The translations under genes were made by a program, and so were the position numbers. Below the pieces are notes generated by a model. It made no database searches. It saw only the letters and a list, made by a program, of their open reading frames with translations, and was not told the origin of the DNA. DNA of 64,000 bases, from contig CAXXXL010000001.1 in assembly GCA_963666505.2 (NCBI GenBank), positions 868,001-932,000 of the forward strand. The letters run 5' to 3'. The stretch is from JABGQS01 sp963666505 (GTDB lineage: Bacteria > Bacillota > Clostridia > Christensenellales > SZUA-584). Shown here piece after piece: positions 55,209-63,714 of the stretch (positions within the stretch are counted from its first letter, which is position 1; each line of letters opens with the position of its first letter).

Positions 55209-56704
55209 TGGCAATTACAAAAATCATCGTTATACGAGAAAGATTGGACAAGCGTGTAAGCTATGTGCTGAATGAGGATAAGACGGGGCTTGGCAATGTT
55301 CTGGAATATGCAATGGACAAAGATAAAATTCAAGGAGAACAAAAATTGTACGAGAGCGCTGTTAACTGTGATAAAGAATCTGCTTTTCAGGATATGATGC
55401 AAACTAAAAAGCATTTTGGTAAAACGGATAAAGTGCAGGGGTATCATATTATCCAATCCTTTAAACCGGATGAGGTAACGCCGGAGAAAGCTCACCAGAT
55501 CGGAGTCGAGTTTGCGCAGAAATGTTTTGGTAAATACGAAGCCGTTGTCGGAACTCACCTAGACAAAAACCATATTCATAATCATGTGGTGGTAAATTCT
55601 GTGTCTTTTATAGACGGAAGGAAATATCGCAACAATTTTAAAGACTACTATGGAGATATTCGAGGCATATCTGATGCGCTATGCAAGGAATATGGGTTGT
55701 CCATCATAGAAGAAAATAAAGAAAAGAAATCGGTCAGCTATATAGAATGGCTTGCCAGAAATAAAGGCAAAACGTCATGGCAGACTATTATCAGAAACGA
55801 TATAGATGACTGCATTAAACAAGCCTTTAATTTTGGCAACTTCATTATGCTGATGGAGCATAAAGGTTATGAAATAAAGCAAGGTAAATACATTTCATTT
55901 AAGCCTATGGGAAGAGAACATTTCTCCAGAGGATATAAGCTGGGAAATGAGTATTCGTTTGTTAATATCAAAAACAGAATCGAAGGCAAAAATCTGACAT
56001 TGGAGTTCAAAGATGTAGAGTACCATATGCAGAAAAAACATGAGTTCAAACCATATCCAAAAGTAAAGCCGGGCAGCTTTAAGGCATTGTGTTTGCATTA
56101 CATGTATTTAATGGGACAAGTAAAGAAAAACCAAGTGCCGGATAGAACAGCTAATATTTTGAAAGAGGATTTAATCAAGTTTGAGAAAATGACTAAAACA
56201 TTTGATTTTATTCATGACAGGGATATTGAAACGATTGAACAAGTTCTGAAATATAAAGATCAATGCTATAAGAAAATCAACGGGTTGAAAGCGACAAAGA
56301 CAGAGCTGCAATCTGAGAAAGACAAACATAAACAGGCATTCGATTTGCTTAGAAAAGTCAAGATGCTAGAGAAACCATATCAAATGTATATTGGTGGCTA
56401 TATCGAGATGCAGGATGAACACGATTCATACATGAAAGCATATAACCAACTCAAAGGAATGGGATATGGGACTACAGATGAGATTGAATCTTTGGAGGAA
56501 ATCAAGAGTAGTATTGAGGATCGGTTGTCAGCAAACGATGAAGAAATACGAAGTTTTAGAAAAGAAATCCGCATATGTAATACCGCTCTTGAACTGAATA
56601 ATCATATTGAAAAAAAAACTCTTGAGCTTGAAGAACAGGATAATAACAATAAGCAACCGAGACTGACCGCCAAAGAAATGGCGAGAAATTTATTGGAAAG
56701 GTAA
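55208..56704 (+). CDS. MobA/VirD2-type relaxase (MOBP)
   Basis: 498 residues. The relaxase domain occupies about residues 1-190, with the metal motif HLDKNHIHNHVVVNSV (H-x-H-x-N-H pattern) near 118-133. The rest is helical with coiled-coil (residues 320-480). It nicks oriT and leads the strand into a recipient with the conjugation machinery of another element, since no coupling protein or type IV secretion gene is present. The catalytic tyrosine is in the N-terminal part (RVSYVLNED). Intact. Confidence 0.88.
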   Translation: MAITKIIVIRERLDKRVSYVLNEDKTGLGNVLEYAMDKDKIQGEQKLYESAVNCDKESAFQDMMQTKKHFGKTDKVQGYHIIQSFKPDEVTPEKAHQIGVEFAQKCFGKYEAVVGTHLDKNHIHNHVVVNSVSFIDGRKYRNNFKDYYGDIRGISDALCKEYGLSIIEENKEKKSVSYIEWLARNKGKTSWQTIIRNDIDDCIKQAFNFGNFIMLMEHKGYEIKQGKYISFKPMGREHFSRGYKLGNEYSFVNIKNRIEGKNLTLEFKDVEYHMQKKHEFKPYPKVKPGSFKALCLHYMYLMGQVKKNQVPDRTANILKEDLIKFEKMTKTFDFIHDRDIETIEQVLKYKDQCYKKINGLKATKTELQSEKDKHKQAFDLLRKVKMLEKPYQMYIGGYIEMQDEHDSYMKAYNQLKGMGYGTTDEIESLEEIKSSIEDRLSANDEEIRSFRKEIRICNTALELNNHIEKKTLELEEQDNNNKQPRLTAKEMARNLLER

Positions 56705-56711
56705 AAGAAAA

Positions 56712-56894
56712 TTGGATAAAAACTGCAATATAAAAATCAAGCAAGAAAACACATATGGAATCGGCAAGGATTTTATGATATCACAAATTAAAATAGGGAA
56801 AACAACATTTATTGTGTCCAGCTATTTTGACAAAGAGAAATCATTCTCAGATGCAATGGAAAAGGTTATAGAGCACAAAATCAAAGCATCTTGA
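56712..56894 (+). CDS. TnpW-like small transposon protein
   Basis: 60 residues from TTG 56712, or 39 from ATG 56775. The core KIGKTTFIVSSYFDKEKSF is the pattern of TnpW proteins in Tn4451-like elements, followed by an acidic/basic tail. It lies between the relaxase and recombinase genes, as expected for that family. Start choice is uncertain. Confidence 0.65.
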   Translation: MDKNCNIKIKQENTYGIGKDFMISQIKIGKTTFIVSSYFDKEKSFSDAMEKVIEHKIKAS

Positions 56895-56902
56895 GTGGAC
56901 TT

Positions 56903-56964
56903 AGCACGGATTGCGGAGTATACTTAGCGTAGGCTGAACTACTTCGTAATCTGCGCTGTTTTCA
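56903..56964 (+). terminator. Wobble-paired hairpin before the recombinase gene
   Basis: GATTGCGGAGTA (56909-56920) pairs with TACTTCGTAATC (56940-56951) through ten normal and two G-U pairs, with a GTTTTC stretch after the stem. It probably limits transcription into the recombinase gene. Confidence 0.5.
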
Positions 56965-56979
56965 TTGGAAAGGAACAAT

Positions 56980-58668
56980 ATGCAGAAGAATTACAAAGTA
57001 GGATTATATTTAAGGCTTTCACGTGACGATAATAATTCGGATAGTGAAAGCATGAGCATATCTAATCAAAGGAGCATGCTCACGGACTATGTTAAAGAAA
57101 GGGGATGGGAAGTAGAAGAAATCTATATTGATGATGGTATATCAGGCGTAACCTTTGACCGCCCGGCGTTTAACCGTTTGATAAAAGATATTGAAAACGA
57201 ACGTATCAATATGGTTGTTACAAAAGACTTGTCACGACTGGGACGTAACTATTTAAAAGTCGGCGAATATACGGATTATTTCTTCCCGAAGCACAATGTC
57301 AGGTACATAGCGGTTAATGATAACTATGACAATGACAAAGAAGATGACTTCGTAGCATTTCGAAATATTTTCAATGAACATTATGCGAAGGATACTTCCA
57401 AGAAGATCAAATCGGTTAAGAAGGCTCAGATGAAACAGGGATTGTTTATCGGCAGCCAAACGGCAATGGGATACAAGCGTGACCCGAACGATAAGCATAA
57501 GCTGATAATTGACGAAGAAGCAGCAGAGATTATCAGGCGAATGTTTCACAGATATTCCATTGGCGATAGTGCAAGGCACATAGCGGATACGTTTAACCAT
57601 GAAGGCGTTCCAACACCAAGAGAATACTTCTTCAATCGTATCGGGAAGCCGAATCCTTATACAGGCGATGCTATAACCTGGGGCAGCTCAACCATTATTC
57701 GTATGTTAGGCAATCAAGTGTATATTGGTCACATGTGCCAAGGTAAACGCCAGAAGAAATCATTCAAAATGAAGCGCAGAGATGTTATTCCAAAAGATGA
57801 ATGGATTGTTGTTGAAAACACACATGAGCCGATAATCGATGAGATTACTTGGAATCGTGTGCAGACTATTCTCAAACGCAACAAAAGGAGTGCTAAGCCA
57901 AGATTAAGGGATGACAAGACTGTTGCTCTGTTCTCCGGTAAAGTACGTTGTGCGGACTGTCAGGCGGTGATGACGTATACTTATTCTAAGAACACCGTAT
58001 ATAAGTCGTATTATAAGTATCGCTGCAGCACATACAGCAATCAGGGCAAAACAGCTTGCAGCTATCATGCGATATTAGATGATGAGCTGAAAGCCATCGT
58101 GCTGGCGGAGATTCAGAAGTTTTCTAAGATTGCTTCATGCTATGAAGATGAACTGCTGAAAAAGCTGATAGATATTAACAGTAACATTAAGTTAAAGAAT
58201 AACAGTTTTCTAGAAAAGCAGATTCGCAGGACGAACAGAGATCTTCAGGGGATAGCGCCGAAGATTGATGTGTTGATTGACCAGATGGCAAACAGTAATA
58301 TTTCAGAGCAGATGTTTAAGAAGCTGATGAGCCAGTACGAGCAGAAGCAGAATGATTTGTCTGAAAAGCTGGCAGAGCAGAAAGCTGAATTGTCGAGAAT
58401 CAAAGATGATATAGGCAATATACAGCACTTAGTTGATTGCTTCAAAGAACGGATGTATATTGAAGACCTTGACCGTGAAACGATTGTAGAGCTAATTGAT
58501 TACATTGAAGTATTCAAGAAAGAAAAGGTTGGAACAGAATATATGCAGAGAGTTGATCTCCACTTTAACTTTGTTGGACAGATATCAATTGAACAATTTC
58601 AAGAGCTGAAGGATTATATCGGGCAGCAGGAACAAGAAAACCAAACACAAATGACACAGGTTATATGA
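56980..58668 (+). CDS. Large serine recombinase (TnpX-like)
   Basis: 562 residues from ATG 56980 (7 bases after AAAGGA). The N-terminal resolvase domain has the nucleophile in LYLRLSRDDNN and the SRLGRNYLKVGEY motif. A recombinase domain follows (TAMGYKRDPNDKHK), then a zinc ribbon (CADCQAVMTY ... YRCSTYSNQGKTAC) and a C-terminal coiled coil (residues 415-500). It excises and integrates the element. The gene ends 50 bp before the tRNA-Ser gene. Confidence 0.93.
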   Translation: MQKNYKVGLYLRLSRDDNNSDSESMSISNQRSMLTDYVKERGWEVEEIYIDDGISGVTFDRPAFNRLIKDIENERINMVVTKDLSRLGRNYLKVGEYTDYFFPKHNVRYIAVNDNYDNDKEDDFVAFRNIFNEHYAKDTSKKIKSVKKAQMKQGLFIGSQTAMGYKRDPNDKHKLIIDEEAAEIIRRMFHRYSIGDSARHIADTFNHEGVPTPREYFFNRIGKPNPYTGDAITWGSSTIIRMLGNQVYIGHMCQGKRQKKSFKMKRRDVIPKDEWIVVENTHEPIIDEITWNRVQTILKRNKRSAKPRLRDDKTVALFSGKVRCADCQAVMTYTYSKNTVYKSYYKYRCSTYSNQGKTACSYHAILDDELKAIVLAEIQKFSKIASCYEDELLKKLIDINSNIKLKNNSFLEKQIRRTNRDLQGIAPKIDVLIDQMANSNISEQMFKKLMSQYEQKQNDLSEKLAEQKAELSRIKDDIGNIQHLVDCFKERMYIEDLDRETIVELIDYIEVFKKEKVGTEYMQRVDLHFNFVGQISIEQFQELKDYIGQQEQENQTQMTQVI

Positions 58669-58718
58669 CCTGAATATCAGAGAAAAAGAAAAACGACACA
58701 TTGAGTGCCGTCTGTAAG

Positions 58719-58810
58719 TGGCGGAGAGAGAGGGATTCGAACCCTCGTTACGGTAACCCGTAAACACGAGTTCCAGTCGTGCGCCTTCAGCCGAACTCAG
58801 CCATCTCTCC
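58719..58810 (-). tRNA. tRNA-Ser (anticodon GGA)
   Basis: Minus strand, 92 nt including an encoded CCA. Acceptor stem GGAGAGA pairs with TCTCTCC, then discriminator G and CCA. The anticodon arm reads CACGA-CTGGAAC-TCGTG with anticodon GGA. A long variable arm (tRNA-Ser class) and the T-arm GGTTCGAATCC are present. Confidence 0.95.
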
Positions 58811-58828
58811 ATACAAAACGCAGACACT

Positions 58829-58857
58829 ATTCTAGCATATGGGTAGTAAAATAACAA
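58829..58857 (-). promoter_or_regulatory. Promoter of tRNA-Ser
   Basis: Minus strand TTGTTA (58857-58852), 17-bp spacer, TAGAAT (58834-58829), about 18 bases before the tRNA 5' end. Confidence 0.7.
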
Positions 58858-58886
58858 CTATAAATTAAAAAGATATAAACAAATAA

Positions 58887-58908
58887 AAGCCGCTTGTTAA
58901 AGCGGCTT
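58887..58908 (-). terminator. Rho-independent terminator of the lipoprotein gene
   Basis: On the minus strand AAGCCGCT-TTAACA-AGCGGCTT is followed by TTATTTGTTT, 17 bases past the stop codon of the gene at 58926. Confidence 0.85.
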
Positions 58909-58925
58909 GAGGTTACTCTTCACTA

Positions 58926-59432
58926 TTACTGCTGTCCGTATGTTATTTCTCCGCCGCCGTCTTCTTCATCCCAGGCGAATTGCAACATTTCTTCGTTGCT
59001 GTTAGTTGCCATTATTATATGTGTTCCTTCGGAATCCATATTCATGGTAATTTCCCAGCCGTTATTCTCTACATCTTTTATATAGTCTTCAGCGATAGCT
59101 CCAGTGCAATTTTCAAACACCACATAAATACCCGTTCCGACATCCATAATGCTGACGACTTTAACACCTTTAACCCTAGGCACGTTGTTGGGAAGCTTAT
59201 CACTAGGCCATGGCATACCATCTTCGTCGCCTTGTATATTCACTTCGCCGTCATCACCGGAAATAGTTATATTACCGCCGTCGTCATCAATGTCGACATC
59301 GACATCTTCGCCGCTCTGAGATTCCATCATGCCTTCGATCATATTTTCAACTGCGTTCTCCTGCGCTTTTCTGCAGCCCATAAGACCAAATATAAGGAAT
59401 ACAACCAACAAAACAATAAGAATTCTTTTCAT
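58926..59432 (-). CDS. Asp-rich lipoprotein of unknown function
   Basis: 168 residues from ATG 59432, 8 bases after AAAGGAG; the TTG upstream is not needed. Signal peptide MKRILIVLLVVFLIFG with lipobox LMGC. A very acidic, glycine-rich stretch follows (SGEDVDVDIDDDGGNITI, then SGDDGEVNIQGDEDG), resembling calcium-binding repeats. The C-terminal part (VKVVSIMDVGTGIYVVFENC, then a compact domain) has no recognised family. Monocistronic with its own terminator. Confidence 0.8.
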   Translation of the reverse strand: MKRILIVLLVVFLIFGLMGCRKAQENAVENMIEGMMESQSGEDVDVDIDDDGGNITISGDDGEVNIQGDEDGMPWPSDKLPNNVPRVKGVKVVSIMDVGTGIYVVFENCTGAIAEDYIKDVENNGWEITMNMDSEGTHIIMATNSNEEMLQFAWDEEDGGGEITYGQQ

Positions 59433-59520
59433 ATTGAAAACTCCTTTCAAAGATAAATATATTATACAATATTTTTTACAAGAAAGACATATAAAAATGA
59501 CTATTTTTTACTTTATTGTT

Positions 59521-60093
59521 CTACTTACTAAGAGAATGGAGCAAATCTGCCATGTTTTGTCCCAATGTTTTCATCGTTTCAATGCCCTCCGCATCTTCAA
59601 GAACGTCTCCAATCTGCCTTCCAATTCCCTGATTCCAATAGCTTGATCCGACAACGATACCTTCGCTTATGGTAAACAGATTGTTTATATCGTTAAAGGC
59701 ATTGAGTGCGCCGTTCCTTCTAACCGCAACTACACTGGCGCAGACCATGCCCTTGAGCAGCTTGTGAGGTCTTGTTGCATAGCCTACACGGTCTATGAAC
59801 GCCTTTGCCTGAGCAGTGAGGCTGCCGAAGTAGACGGGAGAACCGATTATAAGCGCATCGGCTTTTGCTATTTTCTCAATGCTTTCGTTTACGATATCAT
59901 CATTAAATGCACATCTTGGTGTGCTGCTGTTTGCGCATTTGCCACACGCGATACAGCCGTGGATATCACGCCCGCCCGCCTGGATAAGTTCCGTCTCAAT
60001 GTTGCGTTTTTCGAGTTCTCTTAATACAGTGCTTAGCAGAATGAATGTATTGCCCTTTGAGCGGGGGCTGGTGTTTACCGCAATAGCTTTCAT
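59521..60093 (-). CDS. Flavodoxin-like NADPH-dependent FMN reductase / iron-sulfur flavoprotein
   Basis: 190 residues. FMN-binding N-terminus NTSPRSKGNTFIL, cysteine motif CIACGKCANSSTPRC (C-x2-C-x2-C-x7-C) near 47-61, and GSPVYFGSLTAQAK, typical of iron-sulfur flavoproteins such as Isf. It probably handles electrons or oxygen/peroxide in an anaerobe. Its start lies 15 bp downstream of the HAD gene's stop, on the same strand. Confidence 0.88.
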   Translation of the reverse strand: MKAIAVNTSPRSKGNTFILLSTVLRELEKRNIETELIQAGGRDIHGCIACGKCANSSTPRCAFNDDIVNESIEKIAKADALIIGSPVYFGSLTAQAKAFIDRVGYATRPHKLLKGMVCASVVAVRRNGALNAFNDINNLFTISEGIVVGSSYWNQGIGRQIGDVLEDAEGIETMKTLGQNMADLLHSLSK

Positions 60094-60107
60094 TTTTATT
60101 TCCTCCC

Positions 60108-60902
60108 CTAAATCAGTCTATTAAGTAGTTCGTCTACACCCGAAAAAAGATAGTCGGGTTTATCCGTGCTGTTTTCTATATCTTCCTTTGTCATCTCTCC
60201 GGACAAAACTCCTATTGAACACATGCCGTTGTCTATAGCAAGGTGCATATCAGTATACAACCTGTCTCCAATAACGGCTATCTCATTAAAATCAACGGCT
60301 GTCTTCTTCTTTATATAAGCAGCTGTTTCATGCGAAGGCTTTCCAAGGAACTTTGGTTTTACCCCGGTGGCGTGTGTCAGCATAGCGCACATACTTGCGC
60401 AGTCCGGCAGAACTTTTCCGCCTTCCAGCGGGCACACAGCATCGATGTTGGTGGCGAGGAACGGTATGCCTTCTCTCAACAGATCCGTAGCCCTGCTTGC
60501 TTTCTCGAAGCTGTAGGTCGTATCAAAACCGACGACAACGCAGTGTGGCAAGCCTTGTTCAAGGCAAGTTATACCTGCCGACTGAAATTGTTCTTTCAAT
60601 AACGGAGTGCCGACGAGATAAACTGACGGCGACTCGCCGAAAGTATCTTTAATATATTTAATAGTAACATCTCCCGAAGTTATTATTTTCTCTCTCTTAT
60701 AGCTGCCAAAGCCCAGAGCCTTAAGTTTGTCTGTGTATGCTTGTGGAGATTTCGAGGAGTTGTTGGTAAAAAAGAAATAGGATATATTACGCTCGTCAAA
60801 CAACTTGAGCAGCTCTTTTGCCCCGGGAAGGACATTGCTGCCAAGATAAATGGTTCCGTCCATATCAAACACATAGCTTTTTATTCGCTTAAGGTTGTCC
60901 AT
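60108..60902 (-). CDS. HAD-IIA family phosphatase (NagD-like)
   Basis: 264 residues. Motif I YVFDMDGTIYLG (D-x-D), motif II FFTNNSSKS, the lysine in FLGKPSHETA, and motif IV GDRLYTDM. The cap between motifs II and III is of the C2 type found in NagD and phosphoglycolate/p-nitrophenyl phosphatases. It removes phosphate from a small sugar phosphate or nucleotide; substrate unknown. Confidence 0.9.
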   Translation of the reverse strand: MDNLKRIKSYVFDMDGTIYLGSNVLPGAKELLKLFDERNISYFFFTNNSSKSPQAYTDKLKALGFGSYKREKIITSGDVTIKYIKDTFGESPSVYLVGTPLLKEQFQSAGITCLEQGLPHCVVVGFDTTYSFEKASRATDLLREGIPFLATNIDAVCPLEGGKVLPDCASMCAMLTHATGVKPKFLGKPSHETAAYIKKKTAVDFNEIAVIGDRLYTDMHLAIDNGMCSIGVLSGEMTKEDIENSTDKPDYLFSGVDELLNRLI

Positions 60903-60985
60903 TAGTTTACCGCCGGATATAAATTGACTACATTAGTTCGCCCTGTGATTGTATCAAAGAATGCTTGTTAACTCAACACAAATAA

Positions 60986-61015
60986 TTGTTTTTTAGCTGT
61001 ACGATATGATAGAAT
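60986..61015 (+). promoter_or_regulatory. Promoter of the aldo/keto reductase gene
   Basis: TTGTTT (60986-60991), 18-bp spacer, TAGAAT (61010-61015), 30 bases before ATG 61045. It faces the divergent HAD gene. Confidence 0.55.
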
Positions 61016-61044
61016 GATAATAACTTTTTCATACGGGGGATTAG

Positions 61045-62205
61045 ATGCTCTATCGCAAAAACATAAAGAACGGACAGGAGATTTCAATACTCGGTTTTGG
61101 AATAATGCGCCTGCCTCTTACAGAAGAAGGGCATATTAACAAGCCAAAAGCAAAGGAAATGATCGATTACAGCATAGCAAACGGTATAAACTATTTTGAT
61201 ACAGCAGTGCCATATCACGGCGGTGAAAGCGAATCATTTCTGGGGGAAGCGCTTGCGGGAATAAGGGACAAAGTATATATAGCGACAAAAATGCTGCAGA
61301 GAGAGATAAACAGCTATGAAGAAATGGAAGAGATGTTTGCGGGGCAGCTTGAAAAACTGCGCACGGATCATATCGACTACTATTTGTTTCATGGCTTTAT
61401 AACCAAAAAGCAATGGTATCGCCTTAAAGATCTTGGAGTAGTCGACTTCATAAAAAAGCATAAACGATCCGGAGCAATAAGACAGATAGGGTTCTCGTCA
61501 CATATGACCTGCACAGATTTTATCGATGTCTTGGACGATTATGACTGGGATTTTACCCAGATACAATATAATTATATTGACGAGGATATACAGACCGGAA
61601 GCAAGGGCCTTGATTATGCCCGAAGAAAAGGAGTGCCGGTAATAGTTATGGAGCCAATTAGAGGCGGGCTTCTTACTACGATAAATGAAGAAATAAAAAG
61701 CATATTCAGCAAGGCGAAGGATAAAAAAACGCCTGCGCAGTGGGCTTTGAGGTGGGTGTGGGATCACGACGGGATATTGACTGTTTTGAGCGGTATGTCC
61801 AATATGGAGCAGCTTGCGCAGAACATCGAATCAGCATGCAACGCTGAACCAGACAGCTTTACAGATGACGACAGTGAGGTATTAGAGGAGGCAAAAGCTG
61901 GGTTCAAAAGCAAAATCAAGGTGCCCTGTACGCAGTGCAGCTACTGCATGCCGTGCCCGCAAGGCGTAAACATTCCTGTCATCTTCGAAAGCTATAACCT
62001 GTATTATATTCTAAACGAAGCCAGAGGGAAACGATGGTATTTTCTGATGACTTCCGGGATGCTGGGAGCAAAGGGAGAAGCGTCGTTATGTATAGAGTGC
62101 GGGCTGTGCGAGCGCAAATGTCCGCAGGGAATAAAGATAATCGACGAGTTAAAGAACGCTAAAGCTGTTCTGGCGCCGGAAGAAAAAAAGGAGGGTGTGA
62201 AGTGA
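61045..62205 (+). CDS. Aldo/keto reductase with C-terminal iron-sulfur clusters
   Basis: 386 residues. The AKR barrel has GFGIMRLPLT, FDTAVPYHGGESE (D and Y of the catalytic tetrad), ATKM (K) and YYLFHGF (H). A C-terminal ferredoxin-like region has CTQCSYCMPCPQG and CIECGLCERKCPQGI, two [4Fe-4S] patterns. Common in Clostridia and probably linked to ferredoxin electron transfer. Its stop overlaps the next start (GTGA), so the SDR is co-translated. Confidence 0.9.
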   Translation: MLYRKNIKNGQEISILGFGIMRLPLTEEGHINKPKAKEMIDYSIANGINYFDTAVPYHGGESESFLGEALAGIRDKVYIATKMLQREINSYEEMEEMFAGQLEKLRTDHIDYYLFHGFITKKQWYRLKDLGVVDFIKKHKRSGAIRQIGFSSHMTCTDFIDVLDDYDWDFTQIQYNYIDEDIQTGSKGLDYARRKGVPVIVMEPIRGGLLTTINEEIKSIFSKAKDKKTPAQWALRWVWDHDGILTVLSGMSNMEQLAQNIESACNAEPDSFTDDDSEVLEEAKAGFKSKIKVPCTQCSYCMPCPQGVNIPVIFESYNLYYILNEARGKRWYFLMTSGMLGAKGEASLCIECGLCERKCPQGIKIIDELKNAKAVLAPEEKKEGVK

Positions 62206-62909
62206 AAAGTCTGAAAGGAAAGATTGCAGTAATAACAGGAGCCGGAAGAGGTATAGGCTTTGCAATAGCGCAGAAGATGCTTGAAGAAGGTATGAAAGTT
62301 TTTGCGACTTCAAGGGATATAAGCAGGTTGGAAAGTATCGAAAGCGACAGCATTAATGCGTTTTCAGCCGACCTTACAGATACAGGAGCTCCTGCCAACA
62401 TTATAGAAAAGTGTGTTTGCACTTTCGGCGGTGTAGATGTTATAATTAACAACGCAGGATATGCAAAAAAGATGCTGCTGAGCGACACGAGCGCTCAGGA
62501 GTTCGACATGCATATGGCTGTGAATGTGCGGGCGCCGCTGCTGCTTGTAAACGCAGCGATGCCGTGGCTTGAAAAGTCCGGTCATGCAGCTGTTGTAAAT
62601 ATCTGCTCGGTCGTGGCAGTCAAGGGATATGAAACTCAGGGTGCATACACAGCTTCCAAGCATGCGCTGTTGGGATACACAAAGGTGCTTGCCCGGGAAT
62701 TGTTCGATAAAGACATCCGTGTGCATGCGCTGCTTCCCGGCGGAGTTGGCACAGAGCTTATCCGTGAGACGAGGCCGGATCTTGATATGAACGATCTTTC
62801 CACTCCGCAGGAGATAGCGGATATTGTGCTGTTTCTTATAAAAAACAGGAACAACTCTGTAATAGATGAAATAAGCGTAAGAAGATATACAAAACAGCCA
62901 TGGGCATAA
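62202..62909 (+). CDS. SDR family oxidoreductase
   Basis: 235 residues from GTG 62202, overlapping the AKR stop by 4 bp with GGAGGG upstream. GAGRGIG cofactor motif, NNAG, ICSVVAVKGYETQGAYTASK (serine and Y-x3-K). The short C-terminus is typical of classical SDRs. Substrate unknown; the overlap suggests work with the AKR. Confidence 0.9.
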   Translation: MKSLKGKIAVITGAGRGIGFAIAQKMLEEGMKVFATSRDISRLESIESDSINAFSADLTDTGAPANIIEKCVCTFGGVDVIINNAGYAKKMLLSDTSAQEFDMHMAVNVRAPLLLVNAAMPWLEKSGHAAVVNICSVVAVKGYETQGAYTASKHALLGYTKVLARELFDKDIRVHALLPGGVGTELIRETRPDLDMNDLSTPQEIADIVLFLIKNRNNSVIDEISVRRYTKQPWA

Positions 62910-62925
62910 CACAAGGAGCGGAGCA

Positions 62926-63702
62926 TTGAAGAAAATTGGCATAGCGCTTGGCGGAGGCGGAGCAAGAGGAGTAGCGCATATAGCTTATCTTAAGGCAATC
63001 GAAGAGCTGGGGAAAAAACCAGTCATAGTATCGGGCACATCAAGCGGAGCTATCGTCGGGTCGCTTTACTGTTCCGGAGCAGCGCCAGCTGATATTGCTG
63101 ACATGATGGCAGGCATGTTCGGCAGAAATAAAAAGAAAGACGGTATGTTTGCAAAAATTGCAAAAAAAAGCAGCGTCCTCGTGTCTTCTGCGGCACGAAA
63201 GGTGATTGGTGATATGCTGCCTGTGAAGACTTTTGAAGAGCTGTCCATACCGCTCAAAGTGGTTGCGACCAACGTGAACACGTTTGAGGAAAGGGTTTTT
63301 GAAACAGGACGATTGCTTGATGCAGTAATGTGCAGCATAGCGCTTCCAGGGTCTATACTTCCGCAGAAATACGACGAACAGTACTACATAGACGGCGGAG
63401 CAACGAATATCGTGCCGTTCGATATCATCAGAGAGCAGTGTGATATACTGATAGCTATAGATGTTTCACTGGTAAGGCCTATTAGCTCTGGACACGACAT
63501 GAAGACGGCACAGAGGGCAGACTGGGCGGCGGCTCAGCATGCTCTTATATCGCTGAAAGAAAAATACAGTCCCATAGATATATTTGAACGGCCAAGCTTT
63601 AACACTACCGGAACTATGGATTTCAGCAAATCAATGGATGTATACAAACGGGCAGAAGAGCTTGTGCCCGGTTTTAAACGCAAGCTCGAAAAGTTACTAT
63701 AA
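62926..63702 (+). CDS. Patatin-like phospholipase
   Basis: 258 residues from TTG 62926 with AAGGAG upstream. Oxyanion motif GGGGARG at residues 9-15, nucleophile elbow SGTSSGAIVG (G-x-S-x-G, near residue 39), and the catalytic DGG (YIDGGATNIV). A cytoplasmic serine acyl-hydrolase of the RssA/YlbK type, acting on lipids or acyl groups. It precedes a second patatin-like gene by 12 bp, making a tandem pair. Confidence 0.9.
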   Translation: MKKIGIALGGGGARGVAHIAYLKAIEELGKKPVIVSGTSSGAIVGSLYCSGAAPADIADMMAGMFGRNKKKDGMFAKIAKKSSVLVSSAARKVIGDMLPVKTFEELSIPLKVVATNVNTFEERVFETGRLLDAVMCSIALPGSILPQKYDEQYYIDGGATNIVPFDIIREQCDILIAIDVSLVRPISSGHDMKTAQRADWAAAQHALISLKEKYSPIDIFERPSFNTTGTMDFSKSMDVYKRAEELVPGFKRKLEKLL

Positions 63703-63714
63703 AGGGGATATAAA

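Larger units (their letters stand above)
52360..58700 (+). mobile_element. Mobilisable Tn4451-like element carrying an IS110 insertion
   Basis: About 6.3 kb, edges approximate. Contains an RHH-type DNA-binding gene, MobC, MobA-type relaxase, a TnpW-like small gene and a large serine recombinase, the backbone of Tn4451/TnpX-like mobilisable transposons. The right end lies between the recombinase stop (58668) and tRNA-Ser (from 58719). There is no antibiotic-resistance or other cargo gene, only an IS110 element. The attachment core could not be identified. Confidence 0.7.

Noticed and set aside
54896..55558. 220-residue open frame on the minus strand
   Set aside because: It lies opposite mobC and the relaxase gene, which have clear motifs and coupled starts; the reverse frame has no ribosome site or family features.
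62364..62942. 192-residue open frame on the minus strand
   Set aside because: Opposite to a well-supported SDR gene with complete motifs.
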